A stretch of DNA of 64,000 nt from [Clostridium] viride DSM 6836 (GCA_000620945.1 JHZO01000007.1:61612-125611), one strand, 5' to 3'; shown: positions 24,798 to 33,199, counted from the first letter of the stretch. Notes: a model not told the origin generated them from the letters alone. Program-made: numbers and translations.

Positions 24798-25799
24798 TTA
24801 ATACAGGGAACCACTGTTGACGATGGGCTGAGCTTCCTTGTTGGCACAGAGAACGACCAAAAGGTTACTGACCATGGCTGCCTTGCGCTCCTCGTCGAGC
24901 TCCACAATCTGATTCTCGCTGAGTTTGGAGAGAGCGGATTCCACCATGCCAACCGCACCTTCCACGATCATCTGACGTGCGTCAATGATGGCCTTGGCTT
25001 GTTGGCGTTGCAGCATGGCGGCGGCGATTTCCGGAGCATAGGCAAGATGGGTAATGCGGGCTTCCATGATTTCGAGCCCTGCCACCTCCACCTTTGATTG
25101 AATCTCCTTGCGCAGGTGCTCTGCAATTTCCACACTGCTGCCACGCAGGGACTTCTCACCCATCTCGTCCTCATCGGAAATATCGTAAGGATACAAGCGA
25201 ACGATGTTCCGCAGGGCAGAGTCGCATTGAATGGAGAGGTATTCTGCGTAATTATCCACATTGAAGGCAGCACGGGCGGTGTTGGTGACGCGCCAGATGA
25301 CCACAATGCCAATGATAATGGGGTTACCCAGTTTATCGTTAATCTTCTGCTTGTCGTTGCTCAGGGTCATAGACTTGAGGGAGATCTGCTTTCCAGGCTT
25401 TGTAGTGGCAGTACTCGGACGTTTGGAAAGGCTGCCAAGAACATTTTCAGCCGGAGGATTCTCATGCCCCGGTGTCGCTGCGGCAGGGTTAATGGCAGAG
25501 GTGAAGGGATTGACAAAGTAAAATCCAGGGCCCTTCAGGGTACCGTAGTACTTACCAAAAAGGGTCAGGACATACGCTTCGTTCGGTCTTAGAACTTTTA
25601 GGCCACAAAAAGGGATCCAACCAAGGCAAAGGTACAAGATCAGAAACACAAGACCTGCAATTGATTCAAGCCAGGAAGCATAGACCAGCAGGCCAATGGC
25701 CGCCAGGTAGAGAATGGAGCAGAGCAACAAGACAGCCATGCCGTTTTTGGCGGGGGCTTCCGTTTCCTCAAAGATCCTCGTTCGTTCTTCGGGATTCAT
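24798..25799 (-). CDS. SPFH/Band-7 domain membrane protein
   Basis: 333 residues: short cytoplasmic N-terminus, two transmembrane segments (about 20-63), then an SPFH domain (GLKVLRPNEAYVLTLFGKYYGTLKGPGFYFVNPF...). A Pro/Ala-rich insert (INPAAATPGHENPPAENV) follows, then the second half of the band-7 fold (LRNIVRLYPYDI, EIMEARITHLAYAPEIAAAML) and a coiled C-terminus. Stomatin-like proteins scaffold membrane microdomains and often modulate proteases or channels. ATG at 25799 follows AAGGAGG. It is the first gene of a two-gene operon with the RHH gene. Confidence 0.87.
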   Translation of the reverse strand: MNPEERTRIFEETEAPAKNGMAVLLLCSILYLAAIGLLVYASWLESIAGLVFLILYLCLGWIPFCGLKVLRPNEAYVLTLFGKYYGTLKGPGFYFVNPFTSAINPAAATPGHENPPAENVLGSLSKRPSTATTKPGKQISLKSMTLSNDKQKINDKLGNPIIIGIVVIWRVTNTARAAFNVDNYAEYLSIQCDSALRNIVRLYPYDISDEDEMGEKSLRGSSVEIAEHLRKEIQSKVEVAGLEIMEARITHLAYAPEIAAAMLQRQQAKAIIDARQMIVEGAVGMVESALSKLSENQIVELDEERKAAMVSNLLVVLCANKEAQPIVNSGSLY

Positions 25800-25820
25800 A
25801 GTGGGTTCCTCCTTCGGGTT

Positions 25821-25871
25821 TTGATATCAAGTTGATATCAAAATAATACTTCGATTCTCGCATCTTGTCAA
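25821..25871 (-). promoter_or_regulatory. SPFH-RHH operon promoter with tandem operator
   Basis: Minus strand TTGACA (25871-25866), 17-bp spacer, TATTAT (25848-25843). Two perfect 10-bp palindromes TTGATATCAA at 25821-25830 and 25832-25841 lie exactly at the expected start site, centre-to-centre 11 bp, about one helical turn. Confidence 0.85.
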
Positions 25872-25875
25872 GCAG

Positions 25876-25907
25876 AAAAAACTGCCGACCGAGAATTCGG
25901 CCGGCAG
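25876..25907 (-). terminator. Terminator of the symporter gene
   Basis: Minus-strand stem CTGCCGGCCGA / TCGGTCGGCAG with one G-U pair, followed by TTTTTT. Confidence 0.92.
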
Positions 25908-25928
25908 AGTATGTATGGAATTGCTTCG

Positions 25929-27461
25929 TTATTTGCCCAAGGTCACGCGCTGGGGGGCCTGCTTGGGAGTTTCATAGCAGGAGAAGGCGCTTTCCACCAG
26001 TTCTGCATCCGGCTTCTTGGTGATGAGAGATACCACGGGAACAAGAACGAGGCTCACCGCCATGGTCATCACACCGGCGTTAATGGGGGACTGTAGGAAG
26101 GGGGGGAAGATTTGGCGGAAGAAGAGGTTTGCGGTCATGACAATCACCGCAAACAGAAAGCTGGTCCAGCAGGCAGTGGGGGTGGTTTTCTTCCAGTAGA
26201 GGCCATAGAGGAAGGGAGCTAAGAACGCACCGGCCAAAGCACCCCAGGAAATGCCCATGAGCTGCGCGATGAAGGTTACGTTGCTATTGTACTGAATGAT
26301 GGCGATCACCGCAGAAATGGCAATGAAAATCACAATTAAAATACGGATTAACATCAACTGTGCTTTGTCTTCCATATTTTTGGTGAAGGTCTGCTTGCAA
26401 AAATCCATAACCAGTGTACTAGAAGAGGTGAGCACCAAAGCCGCTAAGGTTGACATGGAGGCGGAAAGAACCAGGACGACCGCCAAGGCGATGAAGAAGG
26501 GGGATAGGTGAGAGAGCATTTCAGGGATAATGGCATCATAGCCATTGGCCATCACGGATTCCGGAGAGGTAAAGAGTCGACCGAAGCCGCCCAGGAAGTA
26601 ACAACCACCGGCAATGATGACTGCAAAGACCGTAGAAATGACGGTGCCCTTCTTGATGGCCGTCTCGCTTTCAATGGCATAGAACTTTTGCACCATTTGA
26701 GGAAGGCCCCAGGTGCCAAGGGAGGTAAGGATAACCACAAAAAACAGGTTAAGGGGGTGGGGGCCAAAGAAGGAGGCAAAGATGCCGGGTGCGCTGGAAG
26801 TAAGCGGATCGCTAATGCTTGCCAGGCTCTCCAAGGAACCCATAAAGCCGCCGTTCACCATCAGGAGTGCAGCAATGATGGCCACAATACCGAACAGCAT
26901 AATGATACCTTGGATAAAATCATTGATGGCAGTGGCCATATAACCACCCAAAATGACATAAATGGCCGTTAAGACCGACATCAAAACGATGCAAAGGGAA
27001 TAGTCAATGTGAAAGGCCATGCCAAATAGGCGAGACAATCCGTTGTAAAGGGAGGCAGTGTAAGGAATTAAAAAGACAAAGATAATCACGGATGCACCGA
27101 TGCGCAGGGAAGGGGCTCCGTAGCGGGAAGAGAAAAACTGCGGCATGGTGGAGGAGTTGAGGTGCTGGGTCATAATTCGGGTGCGACGCCCTAATATCAC
27201 CCAAGCCAATAGGGAGCCCAAAAAGGCATTGCCAATGCCAATCCAAACGGCAGAAATACCATATTTAAAGCCAAACTGGCCGGCATAGCCGACGAAGATG
27301 ACGGCAGAGAAGTAGGAAGTACCATAGGCAAAGGCTGTGAGCCAGGGCCCAACGGAACGTCCACCCAACACAAAACCGTGGACGTTGGTTGCATGACGAC
27401 GGCAATACACGCCAACCGCAATCATGCAAAGGAAGTAGACAATCAGCATGGCTAAGGTCAT
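25929..27461 (-). CDS. Sodium:solute symporter (SSS family)
   Basis: 510 residues with about 13 hydrophobic segments. SSS features: an N-terminal FVLGGRSVGPWLTAFAYGTSYFSAVIFVGYAGQFG motif, IYVILGGYMATAINDFIQGIIM, GTWGLPQMVQKFYA and the Ser-rich sodium-site helix VVLVLSASMSTLAALVLTSSSTL. It is closest in pattern to PutP/PanF-type proline or pantothenate carriers; the substrate is not determined. ATG at 27461 follows GAGGATC. Single-gene unit with promoter at 27505-27533 and terminator at 25876-25907. Confidence 0.9.
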   Translation of the reverse strand: MTLAMLIVYFLCMIAVGVYCRRHATNVHGFVLGGRSVGPWLTAFAYGTSYFSAVIFVGYAGQFGFKYGISAVWIGIGNAFLGSLLAWVILGRRTRIMTQHLNSSTMPQFFSSRYGAPSLRIGASVIIFVFLIPYTASLYNGLSRLFGMAFHIDYSLCIVLMSVLTAIYVILGGYMATAINDFIQGIIMLFGIVAIIAALLMVNGGFMGSLESLASISDPLTSSAPGIFASFFGPHPLNLFFVVILTSLGTWGLPQMVQKFYAIESETAIKKGTVISTVFAVIIAGGCYFLGGFGRLFTSPESVMANGYDAIIPEMLSHLSPFFIALAVVLVLSASMSTLAALVLTSSSTLVMDFCKQTFTKNMEDKAQLMLIRILIVIFIAISAVIAIIQYNSNVTFIAQLMGISWGALAGAFLAPFLYGLYWKKTTPTACWTSFLFAVIVMTANLFFRQIFPPFLQSPINAGVMTMAVSLVLVPVVSLITKKPDAELVESAFSCYETPKQAPQRVTLGK

Positions 27462-27504
27462 AATGAGATCCTCGTTTCTTTCTTTTTACCTTTAATGCTT
27501 TCCA

Positions 27505-27533
27505 ACTTTAACACAAAAAAGAGAAAAGGTCAA
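27505..27533 (-). promoter_or_regulatory. Symporter promoter
   Basis: Minus strand TTGACC (27533-27528), 17-bp spacer, TAAAGT (27510-27505). Confidence 0.75.
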
Positions 27534-27566
27534 GATGAAAAGGGGAAATCGAAGGATTTCTGTCAT

Positions 27567-27598
27567 AAAAAAACTGCCGGCCGAAGCCAGCAGTTTTT
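27567..27598 (-). terminator. Terminator of prfB
   Basis: Minus-strand stem AAAAACTGCTGGC / GCCGGCAGTTTTT with TTCG loop and T run. Confidence 0.92.
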
Positions 27599-27621
27599 GA
27601 CAGATTGACGATCCCGTGTGC

Positions 27622-28746
27622 TTATGACTTGGTTGCCCAGTTCCCGGTGGCTAAGGCGCGGAGGTAGGCATTGATAAACCCATCCAATTCTCCATCCATG
27701 ACGGCATTGACATTGCTGGTTTCAAAGGCCGTGCGCGTATCCTTAACTAGGGTATAGGGCATAAAGACATAGGAGCGAATTTGGCTGCCCCACTCAATTT
27801 TGAGCTGGACGCCTTTAATGTCGGATATTTTATCCAGATGCTCCTGGGTCTTGATTTGAATCAGTTTCGAGCGGAGCATTTTCATACAAGTATCCCGGTT
27901 CTGGAATTGGCTGCGCTCGGTTTGCGAGGAAACGGCGATTCCAGTGGGTTTATGAATCAAACGAACCGCAGAGGATGTCTTGTTAACGTGCTGACCACCT
28001 GCGCCGGAGGAACGATACACCTGCATTTCGATGTCTTCCGGACGGATGTCAATCTCGACATCGTCGGGAATCTCGGGCATCACTTCCAGCGCGGAGAAGG
28101 AGGTATGCCGTCTGGCATTGGAGTCAAAGGGAGACACGCGAACCAAGCGATGAACGCCATGCTCCCCCTTTAGATAACCATAAACGTTTGGCCCCTCGAT
28201 GCTGATGGTAGCACTCTTCAGTCCGGCTTCATCCCCATCGAGGTAGTCAATTACCTTATAAGTAAAGCCGCGGCGCTCTGCCCAGCGGGTATACATACGA
28301 TATAACATCTGTGCCCAATCCTGTGCTTCGGTGCCACCTGCACCGGCATGAAAGGTTAGGATGGCGCTGTTGCTGTCGTATTCCCCCGTTAGTAGGGTTT
28401 GTAGATTTGCCTGCTCCAGGTTCTCCGTCAGAGCCGCAAATTCCGATTCCAGTTCAGGTAGGAGGCTTTCATCCTCTTCCTCAGAGCCCATTTCGCAAAG
28501 CACCATCAAATCATCCCATTGCTCACGACGTGCTTTTTGATCCTCCAGCTTATCGCGCAGCTGCTTGATTCGCTGAAGAACTTTTTGCGATTTTTCAAGG
28601 TTATCCCAAAATCCGTCAGCGGCACTCTCTGCCTCCAGCATATCCAATTCACGGGCGGCACTTTCTAAATCCAGAGCCTTTTCCAATTCGTCCAATGCTG
28701 GCAGGAGTGCATTCAGTTTCACTTTGTATTCATCAAATTGCAGCAT
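27622..28746 (-). CDS. prfB: Peptide chain release factor 2
   Basis: 374 residues. It has the RF2-type anticodon-mimic tripeptide SPF in VRVSPFDSNARRHTSF and the catalytic GGQ in RSSGAGGQHVNKTSSAVRL, so it recognises UGA and UAA. The frame runs without interruption from ATG 28746 (MLQFDEYKVKLNALLPALDELEKALDLES). The segment where many bacteria carry the CUUUGA +1 frameshift site reads GCTCTGGATTTAGAA, so autoregulatory frameshifting is absent. RBS GAGAGTGG is weak. It ends with a strong terminator. Confidence 0.96.
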   Translation of the reverse strand: MLQFDEYKVKLNALLPALDELEKALDLESAARELDMLEAESAADGFWDNLEKSQKVLQRIKQLRDKLEDQKARREQWDDLMVLCEMGSEEEDESLLPELESEFAALTENLEQANLQTLLTGEYDSNSAILTFHAGAGGTEAQDWAQMLYRMYTRWAERRGFTYKVIDYLDGDEAGLKSATISIEGPNVYGYLKGEHGVHRLVRVSPFDSNARRHTSFSALEVMPEIPDDVEIDIRPEDIEMQVYRSSGAGGQHVNKTSSAVRLIHKPTGIAVSSQTERSQFQNRDTCMKMLRSKLIQIKTQEHLDKISDIKGVQLKIEWGSQIRSYVFMPYTLVKDTRTAFETSNVNAVMDGELDGFINAYLRALATGNWATKS

Positions 28747-28849
28747 GATTTAACCACTCTCATTCTTTTAAACTATCCTTTCTATTATATCCGATGCTTT
28801 TGATTCTGTAAAGGGAAAAGCACGCTGCACAGAGGATGCACTCCTTGCC

Positions 28850-28963
28850 TCAGCGATCGCTGGGCGTGAGAGTCTGAGTTTCCCACAAGAAAACCAAATC
28901 GTCCACATCTTGAGGCGATCTGTCTTCGGGAAATAAGGGCCGAGGCTCTTGTTCGATTCTCAT
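28850..28963 (-). CDS. Small hypothetical protein (37 aa)
   Basis: ATG at 28963 has an excellent RBS (AAAAAGGAGG, 8 nt spacing). The frame reads MRIEQEPRPLFPEDRSPQDV and continues through a hydrophobic patch (DDLVFLWE) to a TGA at 28852-28850, 37 residues. It is acidic, with no signal peptide or membrane segment. It lies between prfB and the tRNA cluster on the prfB strand; a TATACT -10-like box lies about 35 bp upstream. I do not recognise it. Confidence 0.5.
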   Translation of the reverse strand: MRIEQEPRPLFPEDRSPQDVDDLVFLWETQTLTPSDR

Positions 28964-29058
28964 GCTATCTGCCTCCTTTTTGAGAGATACAGATTAGTAT
29001 ATGCGATACCCACTGAAGTATGTGTCGGGATTAGGCGAAAAAAACTTAACAAAAAGTA

Positions 29059-29087
29059 TTGACAGGTGGCTTGTACTGTGGTAAATT
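29059..29087 (+). promoter_or_regulatory. Promoter of the tRNA-Leu/tRNA-fMet unit
   Basis: TTGACA (29059-29064), 17-bp spacer, TAAATT (29082-29087), about 27 bp before the first tRNA. Confidence 0.85.
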
Positions 29088-29120
29088 ATATAAGCACCAG
29101 ATACACAAGCAGACTGGGAT

Positions 29121-29207
29121 GCCGGAGTGGCGGAATTGGCAGACGCCCGGGACTTAAAATCCCGTGGGAGAAATCCCGTGCCGGTTCGACCCCGGTCTCC
29201 GGCACCA
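29121..29207 (+). tRNA. tRNA-Leu (TAA)
   Basis: 87 nt, class II tRNA: acceptor GCCGGAG/CTCCGGC, anticodon stem CGGGA/TCCCG with loop CTTAAAA (anticodon TAA), long variable arm (GTGGGAGAAATCCCGT), T arm GGTTCGACCCC, encoded CCA. Confidence 0.97.
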
Positions 29208-29210
29208 TAT

Positions 29211-29325
<115 letters not shown>

Positions 29326-29541
29326 AACTTTTTTCTATTTTTAAGCTAAAAGCGCTAATGGCTTGACCCCAATTTGATCCCAATTGTTTCTTGTACAGTA
29401 AGTTTTAATAAGATGCTATGTGGAAAATATAATTTGGCTACCGGCTGCTGTGTTGGCTCCTTGGGATGTACGTAAAAATATATTTATCCACCTACCTAAA
29501 CAATTGCAAACTATTGTGAGTTGGAAAATTCTGTGTTATAA

Positions 29542-29721
29542 ATCGAAACTCAAATTCGTATCCTTATCTCGCTTGACCATAACTATGTTAAAAGTTCAGA
29601 CGATGCCGTAGATGTCGTGCAAGAGAGTATCTATAAAGCAATTTCTTGTTCGACAGAGGTTAAAAACAAAGCTAGTATTACCTGTTGGGTCAAGGGGATA
29701 CTTGACATTTTTTCCAAATAA
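29542..29721 (+). pseudogene. ECF sigma-70 factor remnant (region 2)
   Basis: An open stretch of 59 codons bounded by stops and without a usable start. It reads RILISLDHNYVKSSDDAV followed by DVVQESIYKAIS and VKNKASITCWV before TAA at 29719. This is the region 2 pattern of extracytoplasmic-function sigma factors (SYVKN.DDA.DIVQES..KA...VKN...I..W). The N-terminal end and the whole -35-recognising region 4 are missing, so it is a gene scrap. It lies just inside the first accessory segment and overlaps the promoter of the LytTR gene. Confidence 0.7.
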
Positions 29722-29729
29722 GTTATAAT
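29702..29729 (+). promoter_or_regulatory. Promoter of the orphan LytTR regulator
   Basis: TTGACA (29702-29707), 16-bp spacer, TATAAT (29724-29729). Confidence 0.8.
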
Positions 29730-29763
29730 TCATATATACATACTAATAAAGTAGGTAGAAATA

Positions 29764-30477
29764 ATGCGAGTAGCAATCTGCGATGATAATGTTCAAGATT
29801 TAGACTATTATGCTCAAATAATGGAAGTGCTTGCTGAAGAAGAAGCCATTTCTATTGAACTGATAAACTTTGATAGTGGAGTGCGCGCGTTGTTCTCCAT
29901 GTCTCATGAGGAAACCAATGTTGATTTGTTGCTATTAGATATCCATATGCCCGGGTTGAATGGGATTGAAACAGCAGCTGAACTGCGCCGAGCACCGTAT
30001 CATTTTAAAGGAGAGATTGTTTTTATTACAATCTCAGAGCAACACGCCATTGAGGCGTTTGATGTTCAAGCCTTTCATTACATTGTGAAGGGAGTGACAT
30101 CGGCAGAAAAGGTAAAAGCCATATTGCGATTAGCGCTGCAGAGAGCCGATCAAAAAAGAAAAGAATATATCCTATTCAAGGGCATTGGAGAATACCGAAA
30201 CATTGCAATTTCTGAGATTCATTACTTTGAGATTCATGAACGAATTATCACGGTACATTACGCTCAGAATGAGACCTTTGAGTTTTACTCTTCCATAGGG
30301 AAATTGGAAATTACTGTGTTGCCAAAGGGTTTTTTACGCGTACACCGTTCTTACATTGTGGCAATTTCTAAAATTGAGACGTTTAATTCCAGTAAAATTA
30401 CCCTAAAAACAGGAACTATTCTACCTGTTGGACGAAAATTCTTGCAAAACGTAAAGCTTGCATTACATGTGCCCTAA
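29764..30477 (+). CDS. LytTR-family response regulator (orphan)
   Basis: 237 residues: receiver domain (MRVAICDDNVQD, phospho-acceptor Asp in LLLLDIHMPGLNG near 60, K in HYIVKG) followed by a LytTR DNA-binding domain (FKGIGEYRNIAISEIHYFEIHERIITVH, FLRVHRSYIVAISKIE). No sensor kinase is adjacent, so the partner is elsewhere or lost. ATG at 29764 has a poor RBS (TAGGTAG). AT-richer than the flanking core genes, in line with the accessory setting. Probable targets are the surface-protein genes downstream. Confidence 0.9.
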   Translation: MRVAICDDNVQDLDYYAQIMEVLAEEEAISIELINFDSGVRALFSMSHEETNVDLLLLDIHMPGLNGIETAAELRRAPYHFKGEIVFITISEQHAIEAFDVQAFHYIVKGVTSAEKVKAILRLALQRADQKRKEYILFKGIGEYRNIAISEIHYFEIHERIITVHYAQNETFEFYSSIGKLEITVLPKGFLRVHRSYIVAISKIETFNSSKITLKTGTILPVGRKFLQNVKLALHVP

Positions 30478-30569
30478 TGTTGTTTACGACATTATTTTGC
30501 TGTTTAAAGCAAAAGGCTCATGTTGCAAGCTTTTTATTGTAGTATGACACCAAGAGGAGGTGGGACAGC

Positions 30570-31430
30570 GTGAAGAAATGGCTGCTGCTTTTTTTCATGA
30601 TAACCATAGTATCTTTGCCTTACGTCAAAGCGGCCGAAGAGCCCCCGGCTCACGCTTGGGGGTCCTGGAAAATATTGAGCGAACCAAGCTGCGAAGATCC
30701 GGGACTTCGCGAACATACCTGTCACAAGTGCAAGCTTACGATGTACGAACCCATCCCACCCTTGGGTCACACGTTGCACACGAATGTACTCCAAGCAGCG
30801 ACCTGCAAGGAAGGTGGGAAGCAACAGCTCACTTGCGCGCGATGTGATTACTGGAGATCAGAACCCATTCCAGCTTTGGCGCATGAGTTCGTCGAACAGG
30901 TGACCGATCCGGATTGTACCCATGTGGGCGAACGCGCCAGTGTCTGCCGTCTGTGTGGAGAGACAGTAATCACCCCTATTGCCATGCTCGGACACAATTG
31001 GGCAAGTTGGATCACAGAAATTGCACCATCCGTGGAACGGGAGGGATATGCCAAACGCTATTGCTTACATAACAGCAGTCACTATGAGGAAAGGAACATT
31101 CCAACACTTTCTTCCTCCACAGCTTCTAGTAAGCAGGAGATAAGCAAATCCAGCTCGGTAGAGTCTACAACACTAGAAGCCACCACGCCCAATTCGTCAA
31201 CTCAATTAGAGCCTTGGACGGAACCAGAGTTCGAGCCTCTACCGCAGCTTGAAAAGCCTCTATTGAATCAACTGGATTACATACTTATGTTCATTAATGT
31301 TTTAGTTATTGTATATGGACTTTTTCTCGTGTACCCCTACCTTCGGCTCTTTTTATGGGTAAGGAGAAAAAAGAAATTAGCAATTCAACGTCTTTATGGA
31401 GGATGGTATGACACAAATAAACTGGATTAA
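30570..31430 (+). CDS. Secreted Cys-pair repeat protein with C-terminal membrane anchor
   Basis: 286 residues from GTG 30570, preceded by AGAGGAGGTG. Signal peptide (MKKWLLLFFMITIVSLPYVKAAEE). Residues about 25-185 hold four imperfect repeats of the clostridial surface module H.W..W.....PSC...G.R..TC..C......PIP.LGH, each with CxxC pairs that could bind zinc. A Ser/Thr/Pro/Glu-rich spacer follows, then one transmembrane helix (MFINVLVIVYGLFLVYPYL) and a basic cytoplasmic tail. A 53-residue membrane peptide gene overlaps its 3' end. Exact role unknown; likely a cell-surface protein. Confidence 0.7.
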   Translation: MKKWLLLFFMITIVSLPYVKAAEEPPAHAWGSWKILSEPSCEDPGLREHTCHKCKLTMYEPIPPLGHTLHTNVLQAATCKEGGKQQLTCARCDYWRSEPIPALAHEFVEQVTDPDCTHVGERASVCRLCGETVITPIAMLGHNWASWITEIAPSVEREGYAKRYCLHNSSHYEERNIPTLSSSTASSKQEISKSSSVESTTLEATTPNSSTQLEPWTEPEFEPLPQLEKPLLNQLDYILMFINVLVIVYGLFLVYPYLRLFLWVRRKKKLAIQRLYGGWYDTNKLD

Positions 31431-31569
31431 TGTTGGTATATTGATTGCACTTATACTTGTTTTTTCGCTAACAATTCACTGGATGGCCCAAAAAGCTACG
31501 GACTACGAGGGTATTTGTGGCATAAACCATGGAGATGAAGATATTAATAGCCACACCTATCATTTGTAA
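31408..31569 (+). CDS. Small single-pass membrane protein (53 aa)
   Basis: ATG at 31408 with GGAGG 5 nt upstream, overlapping the preceding gene by 23 bp in another frame, which implies translational coupling. Sequence MTQINWINVGILIALILVFS then SLTIHWMAQKATD and a hydrophilic tail rich in Gly, His and Asp. One N-terminal transmembrane helix. It is followed 40 bp later by the von Willebrand gene. No recognised family. Confidence 0.55.
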   Translation: MTQINWINVGILIALILVFSLTIHWMAQKATDYEGICGINHGDEDINSHTYHL

Positions 31570-31609
31570 TAGGATAAATTATTGCGACATGAACAAAAGG
31601 AGACAAAAA

Positions 31610-32560
31610 ATGGGTAATAAAAAAACAACGCCTTCAAACTACGTTGCAATCCTACTCGTGATTGCTTTTTGTACAGGAATGATTCCATCAGGCACTTTAC
31701 CAATGGTTCGAGCTGCGGAGCCGTTTCAAGATCAAATTGTTACCAATCCAAGCGAACAAACAGAGGATGACACCCTCTTGTCCTATCGTAAATCCATTGT
31801 ACAGACGGATACCGATACATTTACCATTACGCTTGATGTGAGCACGCAGCAAGAGATTAAGACAATTGCCGGAAAAGGGGCATCCGTGGTTCTGGTTCTG
31901 GATAACTCAGGAAGTATGGCCCTGGGAGAAGGCTCCAAAACACCTGCTACATATGCGAGAGAGGCACTTAAGGCATTTGCAAATCAGTTCCTAAATGGGA
32001 ACAACTCAAAAAATAAGCTTGGATTAGTATCCTACCATGGTGGGATTGGCCCTCAATTCGATGCGTATGATGACATTGAATACATCACGAAGAACTCATT
32101 AACCAGCGATCCTGATGTTTACTGCGATGTAGTGGATAGGCTCCTTCAACCTAGTGGCGAAACCAATGTACAAATGGGGATCAAAGTTGCGAGAGATATT
32201 CTGGGTGCAGATAGCTCCGACAATCTCAAGTATATTGTATTATTTAGTGATGGTGCTGCAAACAAGTCAGCCAATCCAACTGGGGCAGAAGCATTAGGGA
32301 AGTCTTTTATTTCTCCTTACTCGCATAACGGAAAAGACTACGACACATCCTTCAAATTTACTACCTTTGACTATAGTACCAATGGGGGAAGCACGTATGA
32401 TGACGGAACCTATTCGGTCAGTTTTGGTGATAACGTGACCATTCAAATGCTCGCTGCCATATCCGAGTCATTTCTTGCGGAACAAGAAGGCATTACCATA
32501 TACAGTGTGTTCTATGCCAATCCGAAGTTGTCAGATCTTGAGGATGAATCATTTATCTAA
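31610..32560 (+). pseudogene. Von Willebrand factor A surface protein, C-terminally truncated
   Basis: 316 residues from ATG 31610 (AAAGGAG upstream; the longer frame lacks an RBS). Signal peptide ending VRAAEP. VWA domain with the MIDAS motif DNSGSMA near residue 100 and further metal-site residues (GETNV, FSDGAA). The protein stops soon after the domain (SVFYANPKLSDLEDESFI), without the Cna-B repeats and LPxTG or SLH anchor expected of such adhesins. Only 14 bp further the DNA changes to a PAS-domain scrap on the other strand. I read it as an adhesin gene cut off at a recombination junction. A short secreted VWA protein is the alternative. Confidence 0.6.
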
Positions 32561-32574
32561 AACTTATTTTTCGA

Positions 32575-32764
32575 ATCCATTGTCGGATAATGATAGGGTC
32601 TTTCCTTTCGATTAGTTATGTCAATGATAATACCTTCAAGCCTGACCTATTTCTACCACCCATTTTCGCTGCCCTGTTGCTGTGATAATTTCATATTCAA
32701 AATGAAAAGGTAACCCCATAGGAATCACACGTTCCCACTCTCTCCAAATAAGATGATGGTACAC
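32575..32764 (-). pseudogene. PAS-domain sensor remnant
   Basis: Minus strand: one frame gives HHLIWREWERVIPMGLPF followed by HFEYEIITATGQRKWVVEIGQA before a stop, then a shifted frame at 32640 continues LEGIIIDITNRKERP. Together they form the second half of a PAS/PAC domain (E.RI.T..G..RWV.E.G.....LEGII.DITNRK) with a small internal deletion and frameshift. The rest of the sensor protein is gone. It sits between the truncated VWA gene and att-like copy B. Confidence 0.72.
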
Positions 32765-32870
32765 TCACAGGCCAAAGAAGTGACAAGGTGTAATTGCTAC
32801 TAGCTAACTTAACACCTTGTTTACTTAACGTGACAATTCATCACATCAGAATTATAGCGAAATAACAGCA

Positions 32871-32952
32871 CAACCCAGAGGGTCCTTTGGTTCAAGTCCA
32901 GCCTCCGCAACCATAAAACACCCTGAAATCATTGATTTCAGGGTGTTTTTCT
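32871..32952 (+). repeat. att-like repeat copy B: tRNA-fMet 3' fragment plus terminator
   Basis: 66 bp (32887-32952) are identical to 29260-29325, covering the T arm, acceptor strand, CCA and terminator. Weaker similarity (CAACCCAGAGGGTC versus TAACCCGGAGGTC) extends back to the anticodon loop. It is not a functional tRNA because the 5' half is absent. The hairpin (32915-32952) can still terminate transcription. Confidence 0.92.
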
Positions 32953-33141
32953 TGTTTTTTAGAGGTTTTCAATAAGGTTGGTGTTCCGAAATTCAACTGT
33001 TGTCCTATGTAAATCAGCACACAATTAATGTATACGTTATGAAGCAGTGATCAAAATGTCAGATGAGAAGGAGTGAATTGACATCTTCATATTTTGGGCT
33101 ATTTACTATAATAATGCTTTCTTTTTCTTCGCCTGTTAGAT

Positions 33142-33157
33142 ATAATACAAGTATTAT
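33142..33157. promoter_or_regulatory. Palindrome over -10 of padR
   Basis: ATAATAC-AA-GTATTAT, a 16-bp perfect palindrome that overlaps a TATAAT box (33141-33146) upstream of the PadR gene; candidate autoregulatory operator. Confidence 0.5.
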
Positions 33158-33199
33158 TTTGCGTTCCATAATTTGGAGTGATTCTTTGAGGAGGTCGGT

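Noticed and set aside
28590..28746. Programmed frameshift in prfB
   Set aside because: Single uninterrupted frame from the ATG; no CTTTGA at the expected position.
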